Shown here in pieces: positions 34,645 through 43,547 of a stretch of DNA of 64,000 nt. Position 1 is the first letter of the stretch. The number at the start of each line of letters is the position of its first letter. This DNA comes from Bacteroides faecium. GTDB taxonomy: Bacteria; Bacteroidota; Bacteroidia; Bacteroidales; Bacteroidaceae. The notes under the pieces are model-generated. The model had not been told where the DNA came from. It made no database searches and saw nothing but the letters and a program-made list of their open reading frames with translations. The stretch is from NCBI RefSeq assembly GCF_012113595.1, contig NZ_CP050831.1, forward strand, positions 3,720,001-3,784,000. Direction: 5' to 3'. Made by a program: the position numbers and the translations under genes.

Positions 34645-36834
34645 TTATAGAGAATATGATAAATCATATTCTTGTCCATTAATCGTTACTTTGATAGAAA
34701 TACCTTTGGGATGAAAAGTTCCTGGAGCTGAATTTTCATTATCAATAAATTTAGCATCAATATTTAGATTATTAATTTCGGAAATATCTCCAAACGGATA
34801 AATAACTGATATGAAACGTGCGGCTGTGATGGGAATTGATTCCGTGGTTTTAGGTTGTCGAATAGTGTACTGATAACCTGCTCTTGAACCAGCCGTATTA
34901 TCTCCTAATTTGTTGGATATTTTACTTGTTGACGTTGTGACAGAGAAGTCTTGTTCTGTTTCTGAAAAAGTTCTGATTAACATGTTATTATTATCTGTGA
35001 ATGTAGTATGGGCCCCGTACTGTTTAGATGACTTTAGATCATCATATACTGTTGGATATGTTTTATCTGTTAGCATATGGAAATTAAGATTAACTTTATT
35101 GCTTCCTATTGAACCATAGCCTTCATCTGCTATGACAAAAAAGTTTTTATTTACATAAAAAATGGCTCTACGATGAGTTATATTATTGTATGATGCATTC
35201 TCAGTTACTAGAATATCTATATTATTTAGAGTCTCTAATTTTAGTAATTTGCCTTCCGTAACTCCACCTTGTTCTTCTCCTATAGTTTTACTCATGACCG
35301 TCAAAGTATTATGATTTTTGGTAGCTCTATAATTAGCACGATTACTATCTGTATTATAACTATAAACACCTGCATCTGGGAAAAAATTGCGTGTATTACG
35401 ATATAAACCAAATGTCCCATTGTCCGGTTGACAATGCCATTGTTGATCAGGATTGTTGTTGTTTTTTAATATCATCATTGTTGAAGATTTCCCCCAACCG
35501 TTGCGGAGCATATAATAACCTGATTCTTCATATGCACTTGTGAGATGAGTAGGGGCTGTTCCTTTTTTACCTTCAGTGGACATCCATAACATTTCTTGAT
35601 CGTCTGGATACATACTTGCATATATTTTAAAATTCTTAAGTAACACACTTTTGGTATATGAGCTAGCGCGTGTATCATTAAAGTTGTCAAGAGTATAATT
35701 AGGATAAATAATATCTTTTACAAATTCTGTAGCTTTCTTGAGTTTGCTAATATAAGAAGCCGGAAGCAAATTTACTTTGTTGTTTACTTTGGCAAGATCG
35801 TAAATTTCTCGAAAACTTGATATGGATGCTATGTGATAACTAGGATCTAATTCAAAATGGACTCCATCTTCTAAAAGCTGTTTATCCATTTCTTCATTCA
35901 TTTTTGATGCTCCTTCTGTTGCCCATACTTCTGAATTTTTAAATTCAGGCATTAAAATACCTGCTGTGGTTATAGCTTGTGCCTGCGAAAGAGAATGATT
36001 ACTACTTAAATAATAATTGAGCCGAATAGACTCTACTTCTTTTTCAAATGTAGATAAGAAAATCGAAAGCCATTCAGGGGTAAAGTTTATAGAATGGATG
36101 AAATAAGGCATAATATCCACTTGTGATGTGACACGTTCCGCTACTTGTAATCCTTTCCATTGGTAATCTTTGTCGTTACCTGCTCCACCTTCTGGAGGAA
36201 AAACAGTTCCAGGTTCATGTGGAAATGTATTTAACCAGTCACTATAGACTTCGATCCATGATTGAATGTATTTTTCATCTTTACTTATAAAATAAGCTAT
36301 TGCTTGAGGAAGCATCCATTGGTGGCGATGAAGTTGGTATTTGAATTCTTGACTTGTTTCTTTATCCAAGTTGGCATTCCAATTTATCTTTTTTTGATTC
36401 TCGTCCCAAAAAGAGTAATAAGATTCAATGCCATTCTCATCTTTACTTTCATAGAAACTGCGAACATAGAATTTATATTCTAATGCTTGGTCTGCAATAT
36501 TTTGATTGAAGGGTGAAATAGTTGGATTTACTAAATTAATATTGGGATTATTAACTTCGGTTCTATTTCTATAGTATTCTAATAATGCACTTGTTGCATT
36601 ATAAAATTTACCTGCTTCATAGAATTCTCTTACTTTTTCTAATCCAGGATAGTTAAGGTTGATAACATCGAATAATCTAGTTTCAATGGTATCATTTAAT
36701 GTTGTATGACAAATTTGTGTGTCATAAGATGAAGTAACATCAATATTGTTACTTGTTAGTAGCTCATTTACATTATCAATGCACCCTGAGAATGTTAAAA
36801 ACGCACATGAACAAATAAGAAAAATGTTTTTCAT
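34645..36834 (-). CDS. Surface heparan lyase, PL12-type lipoprotein (copy B, tandem paralogue)
   Basis: A 729-residue lipoprotein closely related to the next gene in the transcript: both begin MKNIF.IC with a lipobox S/T-GC at Cys18 and share blocks such as DVINLNYPGLEKVREFYEAG, EKYIQSWIEVYSDW and SINFTPEWLSIFL. Aligned catalytic residues are N279 (SSNHSLSQAQ), Y333 (ELDPSYHI) and H467 (WHCQPDNGTF), all intact, and it keeps the Asn-His pair that copy A has lost. It carries an insertion near 205-220 (HEPGTVFPPEGGAGNDKDYQ). I know of only one such gene at this place in B. thetaiotaomicron, so this is probably an extra, diverged copy with a different sulfation preference. It is the first gene of the large operon, and its base composition looks very AT-rich. 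Confidence 0.87.
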   Translation of the reverse strand: MKNIFLICSCAFLTFSGCIDNVNELLTSNNIDVTSSYDTQICHTTLNDTIETRLFDVINLNYPGLEKVREFYEAGKFYNATSALLEYYRNRTEVNNPNINLVNPTISPFNQNIADQALEYKFYVRSFYESKDENGIESYYSFWDENQKKINWNANLDKETSQEFKYQLHRHQWMLPQAIAYFISKDEKYIQSWIEVYSDWLNTFPHEPGTVFPPEGGAGNDKDYQWKGLQVAERVTSQVDIMPYFIHSINFTPEWLSIFLSTFEKEVESIRLNYYLSSNHSLSQAQAITTAGILMPEFKNSEVWATEGASKMNEEMDKQLLEDGVHFELDPSYHIASISSFREIYDLAKVNNKVNLLPASYISKLKKATEFVKDIIYPNYTLDNFNDTRASSYTKSVLLKNFKIYASMYPDDQEMLWMSTEGKKGTAPTHLTSAYEESGYYMLRNGWGKSSTMMILKNNNNPDQQWHCQPDNGTFGLYRNTRNFFPDAGVYSYNTDSNRANYRATKNHNTLTVMSKTIGEEQGGVTEGKLLKLETLNNIDILVTENASYNNITHRRAIFYVNKNFFVIADEGYGSIGSNKVNLNFHMLTDKTYPTVYDDLKSSKQYGAHTTFTDNNNMLIRTFSETEQDFSVTTSTSKISNKLGDNTAGSRAGYQYTIRQPKTTESIPITAARFISVIYPFGDISEINNLNIDAKFIDNENSAPGTFHPKGISIKVTINGQEYDLSYSL

Positions 36835-36878
36835 GCTTTATTAGGTTTTAATTATTAAAAGTTATATTTTACTGTTTG

Positions 36879-36886
36879 CAAATGTA
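36879..36886 (-). promoter_or_regulatory. Probable promoter (-7 box) of the heparan sulfate operon
   Basis: TACATTTG on the - strand matches TAnnTTTG and lies 45 bases before the start of the first lyase gene. No TTTG at the -33 position is present, which fits a promoter that depends on an activator such as the HTCS encoded upstream. Confidence 0.5.
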
Positions 36887-37159
36887 GTCTGTTTATTTAT
36901 GATAATTAGGTTGTGTTGTTCAAGCTTTGTTCAAAAATGATTTTTTTGATATTAAATTTGTTGAATCATATATTACTTATGTTTAAAAAGACTGTTATAT
37001 CTTTGATTTCGGGCTTATTATGTGCCATAATGTAATCAGTATCTATTGTACTTACAAGATTGCTTTTGTGCATTCTTAGATGTCTTATTGGATGATTTTT
37101 AATCCAAAATGATTTTTGGAAGTATGGGGAATCGGGGAGATAATAAACTCCGTCTCTTC

Positions 37160-37353
37160 TCATTTTTGGGAAATGAACACTTCTTCTCCTTTCTTTAAAT
37201 CAATTTGGTAAGTATTCTTGTTGTTAATAGTTTTATCGAATAGTATACCTAATTTGTGCAATGATACTGTTTGAAATGTATAAAGGGCTGTATTCTTTCT
37301 CCAAATTATGCAGAAGTTTTGGTGACTTTATCTAATTGAATTGTATAAATCAT
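37160..37353 (-). pseudogene. Possible degraded C-terminal fragment of a secreted protein
   Basis: On the - strand the frame beginning at 37353 reads MIYTIQLDKVTKTSA, then stops; shifting frame just there continues as IIWRKNTALYTFQTVSLHKL, then GILFDKTINNKNTYQIDLKK and GEEVFISQK to a stop at 37160. The periodic polar/hydrophobic pattern looks like a beta-sandwich end of an enzyme or binding protein, broken by one frameshift. I cannot name the family, and chance is possible for so short a stretch. Confidence 0.3.
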
Positions 37354-37642
37354 ACTATCCTTTTAATGTTTTCTTCTAATAGAATTGTCTGGTTACAGTT
37401 GAGTAACTTGTGAGTTGCAGTTGTGTATCTGCCTGAAAGGACAAGTGCAACTTGGCGATTGCACAACTGTAATTCACTAATGGTAAAAAACAGGCGGAGA
37501 TTATAGGTAATGTGTTGATAGGTAGTGGATTCAGCGAAAAATACAGTTTTCCGTCTGAAAAAAGCAAAATCATCCTATTGTTTTTTGTAAACTAATCTTG
37601 ATTTTACCCTATATTGGGGCTTAAACCATTGATTATGAGCTT

Positions 37643-37698
37643 TGCCACATTTTTGTATTTCCCCGTATAATACTTAGTATAAATACAAAAATGTGGCA
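37643..37698 (-). terminator. 18-bp perfect inverted repeat downstream of the ATPase gene
   Basis: TGCCACATTTTTGTATTT (37643-37660) and AAATACAAAAATGTGGCA (37681-37698), 20-base loop. It starts 27 bases after the ATPase stop on the - strand, so it probably terminates that gene. The stem is AT-rich and no T-run follows, so a role as a repeat end of an inserted segment is an alternative. Confidence 0.55.
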
Positions 37699-37724
37699 GA
37701 TGCAAAAGTCTTGTTTCATTGTAT

Positions 37725-38846
37725 TTACAATAGGAAATCTTCCATATTTTCGGGAGTAATTACAGTGAAAGTTGCTTCCGGATAGTTATCTGCAAAGGCT
37801 TTGGGGAATTTGGCAGAACGTTTGGGATTCCATTTGAATTCGTAGGTCATTAGTTTTCCATCTCCTTCTTCTATTAAATCTATTTCTTGCATAGCCGTAG
37901 TGCGCCAAAACCATGTATTGTGCCATAAACGTTTATATTGAAGATATTTGATACGTTCTGAAACCAAAAAGTTCTCGAATAAAGCTTCTATATCCGAGCG
38001 GGTTTCCGCTAATGAGAAGTTCGCAATTACAGCATTGCGTATTCCGTTATCGTAGAAATATATTTTTCTGCTACTTTTTAACTCATTTCTTAGATTTCTG
38101 CTGAATGAACCCAGTCGGAAGATTATATATGATTGTTCGAGTAATATCACATATCGTTCTACTGTCTTAGGATCGAGGTCACACAGTTGCCCTAACTCAT
38201 TGTAGGAAACTTCCGATCCTATTTGAAAGGCTAGCGCTTGGAGAAGCTTTATAATTTTGTCAGCCTTTTTGATATGCTCCCAATCCAGGATATCTTTATA
38301 AAGATAACTGTCGGAAAGCTGTTTTAGTATTTCACCTTCCGAACCGGGATGCGTGACTACATCCGGGTAGTAACCATAAATCAAGCGATGGGGGATAAGA
38401 CGTTTCTCATCCAATAAACCATGGTGATTGACCATTTCTTTGAAAGAAAGAGGATACATTTTATATTCCCATTTTCTTCCGGTAAGAGGTTCGTTTACTT
38501 TGTTGGCTAAGTCGAATGATGAACTTCCTGTAGCAATTAATTGTATTCCGCTTATCTGGTCAGTAATTAGTTTCAGACGTAATCCTATATTTTCGATGCG
38601 CTGGGCTTCATCGATAATGATGATTTTCTTTTGCCCGAATATATATTTTAAGCGGGTTGCTGATATATTCTCGAACAGGCTGCGGGTGTCCTGTTCATCT
38701 CCGTTTAACCAGAGAATATCGCTGTTGTCTTTGAACATTTGTTTTAGCAAGGTAGTCTTCCCAACTTGTCGGGGTCCCATTATTATAATAGCCTTACCTT
38801 GCCATAACTTTTCCTGAATCGTTTGTTCTAATGCTCTTATTATCAT
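37725..38846 (-). CDS. AAA-family ATPase with DUF4143 domain
   Basis: A 373-residue cytoplasmic protein. Walker A GPRQVGKT (residues 24-31), Walker B IIIIDEAQ (D79-E80) and sensor segment LIATGSSS define the AAA_14 ATPase. A winged-helix region follows (EVSYNELGQLCDLDPKTVER), then the DUF4143 part with a nuclease-like end: EALFENFLVSERIKYL, and WRTTAMQEIDLIEEGDGKL followed by YEFKW, which resembles the E/D-x-K core of PD-(D/E)XK enzymes. These genes are numerous in Bacteroides, mobile within the genome, and of unknown role. Here it separates the lyase operon from its HTCS and is bracketed by two AT-rich 18-bp inverted repeats. Confidence 0.88.
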   Translation of the reverse strand: MIIRALEQTIQEKLWQGKAIIIMGPRQVGKTTLLKQMFKDNSDILWLNGDEQDTRSLFENISATRLKYIFGQKKIIIIDEAQRIENIGLRLKLITDQISGIQLIATGSSSFDLANKVNEPLTGRKWEYKMYPLSFKEMVNHHGLLDEKRLIPHRLIYGYYPDVVTHPGSEGEILKQLSDSYLYKDILDWEHIKKADKIIKLLQALAFQIGSEVSYNELGQLCDLDPKTVERYVILLEQSYIIFRLGSFSRNLRNELKSSRKIYFYDNGIRNAVIANFSLAETRSDIEALFENFLVSERIKYLQYKRLWHNTWFWRTTAMQEIDLIEEGDGKLMTYEFKWNPKRSAKFPKAFADNYPEATFTVITPENMEDFLL

Positions 38847-38892
38847 AATTATCCTCTTTTATCTAATAACAAATTTCGAACTTTTTTTCTTA

Positions 38893-38956
38893 AAATCCAA
38901 AAATATCATGGTTTTTATGGATTATATTCCGTAAAAATCATGATATTTTTGGATTT
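38893..38956 (-). terminator. 18-bp perfect inverted repeat after the HTCS gene
   Basis: AAATCCAAAAATATCATG (38893-38910) and CATGATATTTTTGGATTT (38939-38956), 28-base loop. It lies 15 bases after the HTCS stop on the - strand and is the probable terminator of that gene. It matches in size and style the repeat at 37643-37698, though not in sequence. Confidence 0.6.
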
Positions 38957-38970
38957 GCGTTGTTGTTTAT

Positions 38971-41900
38971 TTATCCTTTAGCCTTCTTGATATACTCCGT
39001 AGGCAAGCATCCGAAATACTTCTTGAAGCTTGTAGCAAAGTAAGACGGTGTATTGAATCCTACCATCGTACTTACTTCCGCTACTGTATAACGTCCGTCC
39101 TTCAGTAGTTTGGCAGCCTCATTAAAGCGAATCTTGCGTATAAAGTCGATAGTAGATTCACCTGTGATAGCTTTTAACTTCAGGTGCAGATTGGAACGAC
39201 TCATATTCATTTCTCTGGCAAATTCGTCGGTAGAGAATTCTATATTGTCCATGTTCTTTTCTACAATAGTAACAGCACGTTTCAGCAGCGCTTCATCCAT
39301 AGCGTTGAACGTAATCTTCTCCGGTTCTACTTCCAACGATTTGGAATAGCGTTCGAGCATACGTCTGCGGGTACGCATCATGTTCTGTATCTTCGTAGTC
39401 AGTATGGCAAGAGAGAATGGTTTGGGGATATAGTCATCCGCACCCATTTGCAAACCTTCCATTTGATCCTTGGTTTCGCTTTTGGCTGACAGGATAATAA
39501 CCGGGATATGACAAGTACGGATATTCTGCTTCACATTTTTACATAGTTTGATGCCATCCATTACAGGCATCATCACATCAGTAACAATGATATCGACTTC
39601 ATTATCTTTCAGTTTCTCCAGAGCTTCCTCACCGTTTCCGGCTTCCAGCGTATTGAATAGCTCAGAAAGTCCGCTGCTGAGATAATGTCGGATTTCGTTA
39701 TTGTCTTCTACGATAAGAATCGTTCCCCGTTTCTTGTCACCTGATTCTATGGCTTCATTTTCCACCTTTTCCGTATCAATGAAATACATCTCTTTGGAAT
39801 TGGTAGAATATACCTGTTCTTCTTCGTTTTTGCTATCATTGGAAGCTAATTCGGATGGCTTGTAGGTATTTATATCCTGCGGAAGATATACGGAGAATGT
39901 ACTGCCTTGTCCCTCTTCACTATCCAATTCGATACGGCCATGATGCAACTCTACCAAACGTTGTACCAATGAAAGACCTATACCACTTCCTACATGCTCA
40001 CTTTCAACCTGATAGAAGCGTTCGAATATCTTTCCCTGTTTGTTGATAGGAATACCGATACCGGTATCGCTGACTTGCAGTACCAGGCAATTATCTTCCT
40101 CTTTCAGAGTCACGGTGATACTTTGCCCGCCTTCTGTATATTTGAAAGCATTTGAAAGCAGGTTATTGACTATCAGTTCCAAGTAATTAGGATCGAAAAG
40201 TTCTTCTTTGTCTTCCAATTCGGAATGGAGAGTATAGGTTATCTTTTTGTGGCGCGCCAGCTTGTCATAGAACAGGAAATTATCATGTATCAACTGGTGG
40301 GCATTCTCTTTCTTCACCTTTAATTCGAATACTCCAAGTTCAGCCCGGCGATAATCCATCAACTGATTGACAAGATGCAGCAGACGATTGGCATTTCGCT
40401 GGATATACTCCAGTTGGTTCCTTGTCCAGCGGTCGCTTATCTTGTTGATAATTTCCTGTAAAGGAGCTAAGATGAGGGTCAGCGGAGTACGCAACTCATG
40501 AGAAATATTGATGAAGAAACGCATCTTCATCTGGTTGATTTCTTCCTGGTGTTCCTTGTCCCTGCGTTCTATTTCCAGTTCCGCTTCCATGCTTTTCCGC
40601 ATCCAGAAGAAACGGAATACGAAAGTGATGAAACCGATGAAAGTGGCGAGGAAAAGAAGTATCGCCCACCAAGTCTTGTACCATATGGGCAGGACTATGA
40701 TTTCGAGTACGGTGGGAGTCATATTCCATTTTCCGTCGCTATTGGCAGCCTTTACGAGGAAATGATAAGTACCTTGCGGTAGGTTGGAGTAGGAGACAGA
40801 ACGTTTGTCTGTCAGATAATACCACTCTTTGTCATAACCTTCCAGCTTATAGGCAAATGTATTGTGCTGTCCCGAAATATAGTTGGATACAACGAACTCG
40901 ATAGTAAAAGCTGTTTGCCATGATTTCAATGTGATACTTTCCGTTTCATTGATGTTTTTGGTCAGAATACCAGTCTCGTCATCCGGACGGACTGTTTTGT
41001 TGAACAGTTGCAGTTTGGTTATTACTACTGGCGGAGTATAAGGGTTGTCCAGTAGTAATTCCGGACGGAAAGTTGTGATACCGTTGATACCACCGAAATA
41101 CATCTGCCCGCTGGAAGTACGGCAGTACGAGGAAGTATTAAACTGATTACTTTGCAAACCATCTGATTCAGTAAAGTTACGGAACTTTTCACTCTCCGGG
41201 TTAAAGCAGGAAATACCCCGGTTGGTACTTAGCCAAAGACGTCCGAAGGTATCTTCCAAAATACCATAGACTACATTATTAGGCAGGCCATTGGACGTAG
41301 TATATCGTTTGATTTTCTTCTCTTTTTCATTAAAACAATAAACTCCTTCGCGTGTACCTACCCAAACGATACCGTTATTAGCTTCATAAATGCAGTTGGT
41401 GAACATCTTGGTGACAGGAGATGCAGGGAGAACAGGAGCTTTTTGTATCTCTAATCCTTGTTGCTGAAAGACCGATACGCCTTCCTCGCCACCAATCCAA
41501 AGCCGTTTGCGTGAGTCTCTGAATAAAGTCGTGATTTGCTGGGAAGTGAATGGAGTACTATCCTTTTCTTTATCTATGGTCGTGAAACTTTGTTTATCGG
41601 GATTGAAACTGACTAAAGCACTCAATGTTCCTAACAGGAGATTGCCGCCCTCGTCAGGGATAATAGCATATACATTTTCATTTACCAACTGGCTGTTAGT
41701 CTGGTTGAAACTTTCCATTCGTCCGCTGTTACGGTGAAGGACAGTCAGCCCGCCGGCATGGGTACCGATATAAACAAGTGATTTTTGCTCATCTACATAT
41801 ACGGCTTTTATATTATTGGAACCAATTCCTATTTCCCGTTCATTTTCCTGTAACGCATAATGGGTGAACTGTTGCGTTTTAGTATTATACAGATTCAGAC

Positions 41901-43032
41901 CGCCATCATTGGTTCCTATCCACAGATTCTTATCCTTATCTTCCACAATGCAGCTTACTACATTGTCGCTCAATGAATTCTTATAAGGAATACGCTGTAT
42001 AGTCTTGAACCGGTTGCGAATAGGATGGTAATAGTTTAGTCCGCCAAAATAAGTCCCGAGCCACATACCTCCCTGGGAATCCATGAAGATACTGCGCACC
42101 GAGCGTTGCGACAAGCTACCTCTTTCTACCGGACTGCTACTATACGAAATAAACGAATCACTTGCCTCACGATAAATATTCAAATCATTGAATGTTCCTA
42201 TCCATAAACGGTTTTGTGAATCCAGTGCCAGCGAACGGATATAATTGGAACTGATACTCTTAGGATTGGAAGAGGAATGGAGATATGTCTTTACTTCTTT
42301 GGTTTTCGGATTGAACAGAAGCAGGCCGGCTCCTTCGGTAGCTATCCATATACGGGTAGGAGATTGTTGCAGGATAGATTGAATCCGTTTGGTATCCAAT
42401 ATAGGAGTTACCTTTTCCAGGCTCTTCTGAGGGATGGAGTAGCTGTAAAGCCCGTTCTCCATCGTGCCGATATAGATTACATCGCCATGCCTGTAGAGGG
42501 CGGTAGCTATAATCTTGTGCATGGCTGTGCTGAAAGAATCGTCCACGAATTTGGATTCTTTTATATCGAACATGATAAGCCCTTCCAGTGTGCTTATAAG
42601 CAACTGTTCCGGTGATATTTCAGCGATACCGTTGATCTGTTGCCGCTTGCCTTTCTTCTCGTAGAAAAAGTTTTTGAATTGGTCTTTTTCTTCATCATAC
42701 CATGACAAGCCGTCCCGCGTACCTATCCAAACCCGTCCCTGACTATCTGTCTTTACGATTCGTGAAATGTCATTGGCGATACTGTTAGGATCGTCTTCAT
42801 TATGCTGGTAAACCGTAAATGCATACCCGTCATATTTGTTCACACCGTCATAAGTAGCAAACCACATATTGCCACGCTTGTCCTGATCAATGGCGAATAC
42901 GGTACTTTGCGACAATCCTTCATTGATGGAAATATAGGAAAAATTGATTTGCTCCGGAATTTGAGAAAAGGCAGAATTAGTTCCTATACACAGAAAGAAC
43001 AAACAGATTACTATATTTTTAAGGTAGCTCAT
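38971..43032 (-). CDS. Hybrid two-component system regulator (HTCS) of heparan sulfate use
   Basis: A 1353-residue one-protein signalling system. Signal peptide to FSQ (~24). Periplasmic two-propeller sensor of Reg_prop repeats (~30-660, e.g. GNMWFATYDGVNKYDG, GRVWIGTRDGLSWYDE, NLWIGTNDGGLNLYN), Y_Y_Y domain (~700-780), one membrane span (~784-810), HisKA with H845 (SHELRTP), HATPase (~945-1050, with DTGIGIP and GSGIGLS), receiver domain (~1104-1220; D1110, phosphoacceptor D1152 in TDVMMPVMDG, K1204) and an AraC-type HTH (~1250-1350). All catalytic residues are intact. By synteny it corresponds to B. thetaiotaomicron BT4663 as I recall, which senses a heparan disaccharide. It should activate the operon that begins at 36834. 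Confidence 0.93.
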   Translation of the reverse strand: MSYLKNIVICLFFLCIGTNSAFSQIPEQINFSYISINEGLSQSTVFAIDQDKRGNMWFATYDGVNKYDGYAFTVYQHNEDDPNSIANDISRIVKTDSQGRVWIGTRDGLSWYDEEKDQFKNFFYEKKGKRQQINGIAEISPEQLLISTLEGLIMFDIKESKFVDDSFSTAMHKIIATALYRHGDVIYIGTMENGLYSYSIPQKSLEKVTPILDTKRIQSILQQSPTRIWIATEGAGLLLFNPKTKEVKTYLHSSSNPKSISSNYIRSLALDSQNRLWIGTFNDLNIYREASDSFISYSSSPVERGSLSQRSVRSIFMDSQGGMWLGTYFGGLNYYHPIRNRFKTIQRIPYKNSLSDNVVSCIVEDKDKNLWIGTNDGGLNLYNTKTQQFTHYALQENEREIGIGSNNIKAVYVDEQKSLVYIGTHAGGLTVLHRNSGRMESFNQTNSQLVNENVYAIIPDEGGNLLLGTLSALVSFNPDKQSFTTIDKEKDSTPFTSQQITTLFRDSRKRLWIGGEEGVSVFQQQGLEIQKAPVLPASPVTKMFTNCIYEANNGIVWVGTREGVYCFNEKEKKIKRYTTSNGLPNNVVYGILEDTFGRLWLSTNRGISCFNPESEKFRNFTESDGLQSNQFNTSSYCRTSSGQMYFGGINGITTFRPELLLDNPYTPPVVITKLQLFNKTVRPDDETGILTKNINETESITLKSWQTAFTIEFVVSNYISGQHNTFAYKLEGYDKEWYYLTDKRSVSYSNLPQGTYHFLVKAANSDGKWNMTPTVLEIIVLPIWYKTWWAILLFLATFIGFITFVFRFFWMRKSMEAELEIERRDKEHQEEINQMKMRFFINISHELRTPLTLILAPLQEIINKISDRWTRNQLEYIQRNANRLLHLVNQLMDYRRAELGVFELKVKKENAHQLIHDNFLFYDKLARHKKITYTLHSELEDKEELFDPNYLELIVNNLLSNAFKYTEGGQSITVTLKEEDNCLVLQVSDTGIGIPINKQGKIFERFYQVESEHVGSGIGLSLVQRLVELHHGRIELDSEEGQGSTFSVYLPQDINTYKPSELASNDSKNEEEQVYSTNSKEMYFIDTEKVENEAIESGDKKRGTILIVEDNNEIRHYLSSGLSELFNTLEAGNGEEALEKLKDNEVDIIVTDVMMPVMDGIKLCKNVKQNIRTCHIPVIILSAKSETKDQMEGLQMGADDYIPKPFSLAILTTKIQNMMRTRRRMLERYSKSLEVEPEKITFNAMDEALLKRAVTIVEKNMDNIEFSTDEFAREMNMSRSNLHLKLKAITGESTIDFIRKIRFNEAAKLLKDGRYTVAEVSTMVGFNTPSYFATSFKKYFGCLPTEYIKKAKG

Positions 43033-43060
43033 TATTAGGTCATAAGATTAATAATGGCAC

Positions 43061-43068
43061 CAAAGATA
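43061..43068 (-). promoter_or_regulatory. Probable -7 box of the HTCS gene
   Basis: TATCTTTG on the - strand (TAnnTTTG) 29 bases before the HTCS start. No good -33 TTTG is seen at 18-21 bases upstream. Confidence 0.5.
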
Positions 43069-43098
43069 ATAAAATCTTTTGTATGCTGTGTAATTTGG

Positions 43099-43124
43099 CC
43101 GGGAAACTATACTATTTTTCCCGG
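43099..43124 (-). terminator. Intrinsic terminator after the partner-switching operon
   Basis: CCGGGAAA (43099-43106) pairs with TTTCCCGG (43117-43124), 10-base loop. It starts 7 bases after the stop of the RsbW-like gene and isolates that operon from the HTCS gene. Confidence 0.75.
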
Positions 43125-43130
43125 ATTATG

Positions 43131-43538
43131 TTAAATGTCTTTTTTCATTATTAGTCGATTTTCGTTGTCGATACGTTGGTAAGATATTTCATTCATAATG
43201 CTGCGGATGAGAAATATCCCCAAACCACCGATGGGACGTTCCTCGATAGGGAGTGTGATATCTATATCTTCTACTTGTGTCGGGTCAAAAGAAGCTCCTT
43301 TGTCCGTAAGAAGGAAAATAAGCTGCTTGTCGGTAGAGTTGACTTTCAGCAGAATCGTATGCTGTTCCTGAGGTGGATAAGCATACATAATAATGTTAGC
43401 TACGGCTTCTTCTAATGCGAGATTGATATTCATGGTCGTTTCGGCGGATAAAGACAATTCTTCACCTACTTCTTCTATAAAACTGGCTAAAACAGTAATT
43501 TCGTTCAGATCGTTTGAGATTCTTATTTCTTTTTCCAT
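43131..43538 (-). CDS. RsbW-like anti-sigma serine kinase (HATPase)
   Basis: A 135-residue cytoplasmic protein with the GHKL ATPase motifs of anti-sigma factor kinases: NLALEEAVANIIMYAYPP (N box), LTDKGASFDPT (G1 box) and PIGGLGIFLIRSIMNEISYQ (G2 box). It lies 9 bases after the SpoIIE phosphatase gene and is the last gene of the operon. It resembles the N-terminal half of the fusion protein encoded first in the same operon (both start MEKEI). Such kinases phosphorylate a STAS antagonist and bind a target; no RsbV-like single STAS protein or dedicated sigma factor is nearby, so the target is unknown. Confidence 0.88.
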   Translation of the reverse strand: MEKEIRISNDLNEITVLASFIEEVGEELSLSAETTMNINLALEEAVANIIMYAYPPQEQHTILLKVNSTDKQLIFLLTDKGASFDPTQVEDIDITLPIEERPIGGLGIFLIRSIMNEISYQRIDNENRLIMKKDI

Positions 43539-43547
43539 AATAGTGTG

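Larger units (their letters stand above)
36835..37724. other. Long non-coding gap between the lyase operon and the AAA ATPase gene
   Basis: 890 bases with no convincing intact gene. It holds the -7 box of the operon, a possible gene remnant (37160-37353), a cluster of related words around 37391-37475 (TTACAGTTGAGTAAC, GTTGCAGTTGTG with CACAACTG, GTGCAA with TTGCAC) and an 18-bp perfect inverted repeat (37643-37698). The two short - strand frames inside it (36966-37163 and 37376-37573) lack start signals and conserved features. The sequence is AT-rich. Confidence 0.6.

Noticed and set aside
36966..37163. 65-codon frame on the - strand in the long gap
   Set aside because: No ribosome site, promoter or motif, and the upstream frame is interrupted; more likely chance or part of gene debris.
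37391..37475. CRISPR-like or tandem repeat array
   Set aside because: The related words (TTACAGTTG, TTGCAGTTG, CACAACTG) are irregular in spacing and sequence, with no repeat-spacer order.
37376..37573. 65-codon frame on the - strand in the long gap
   Set aside because: It runs through the palindromic word cluster at 37391-37475 and has no protein-like features.
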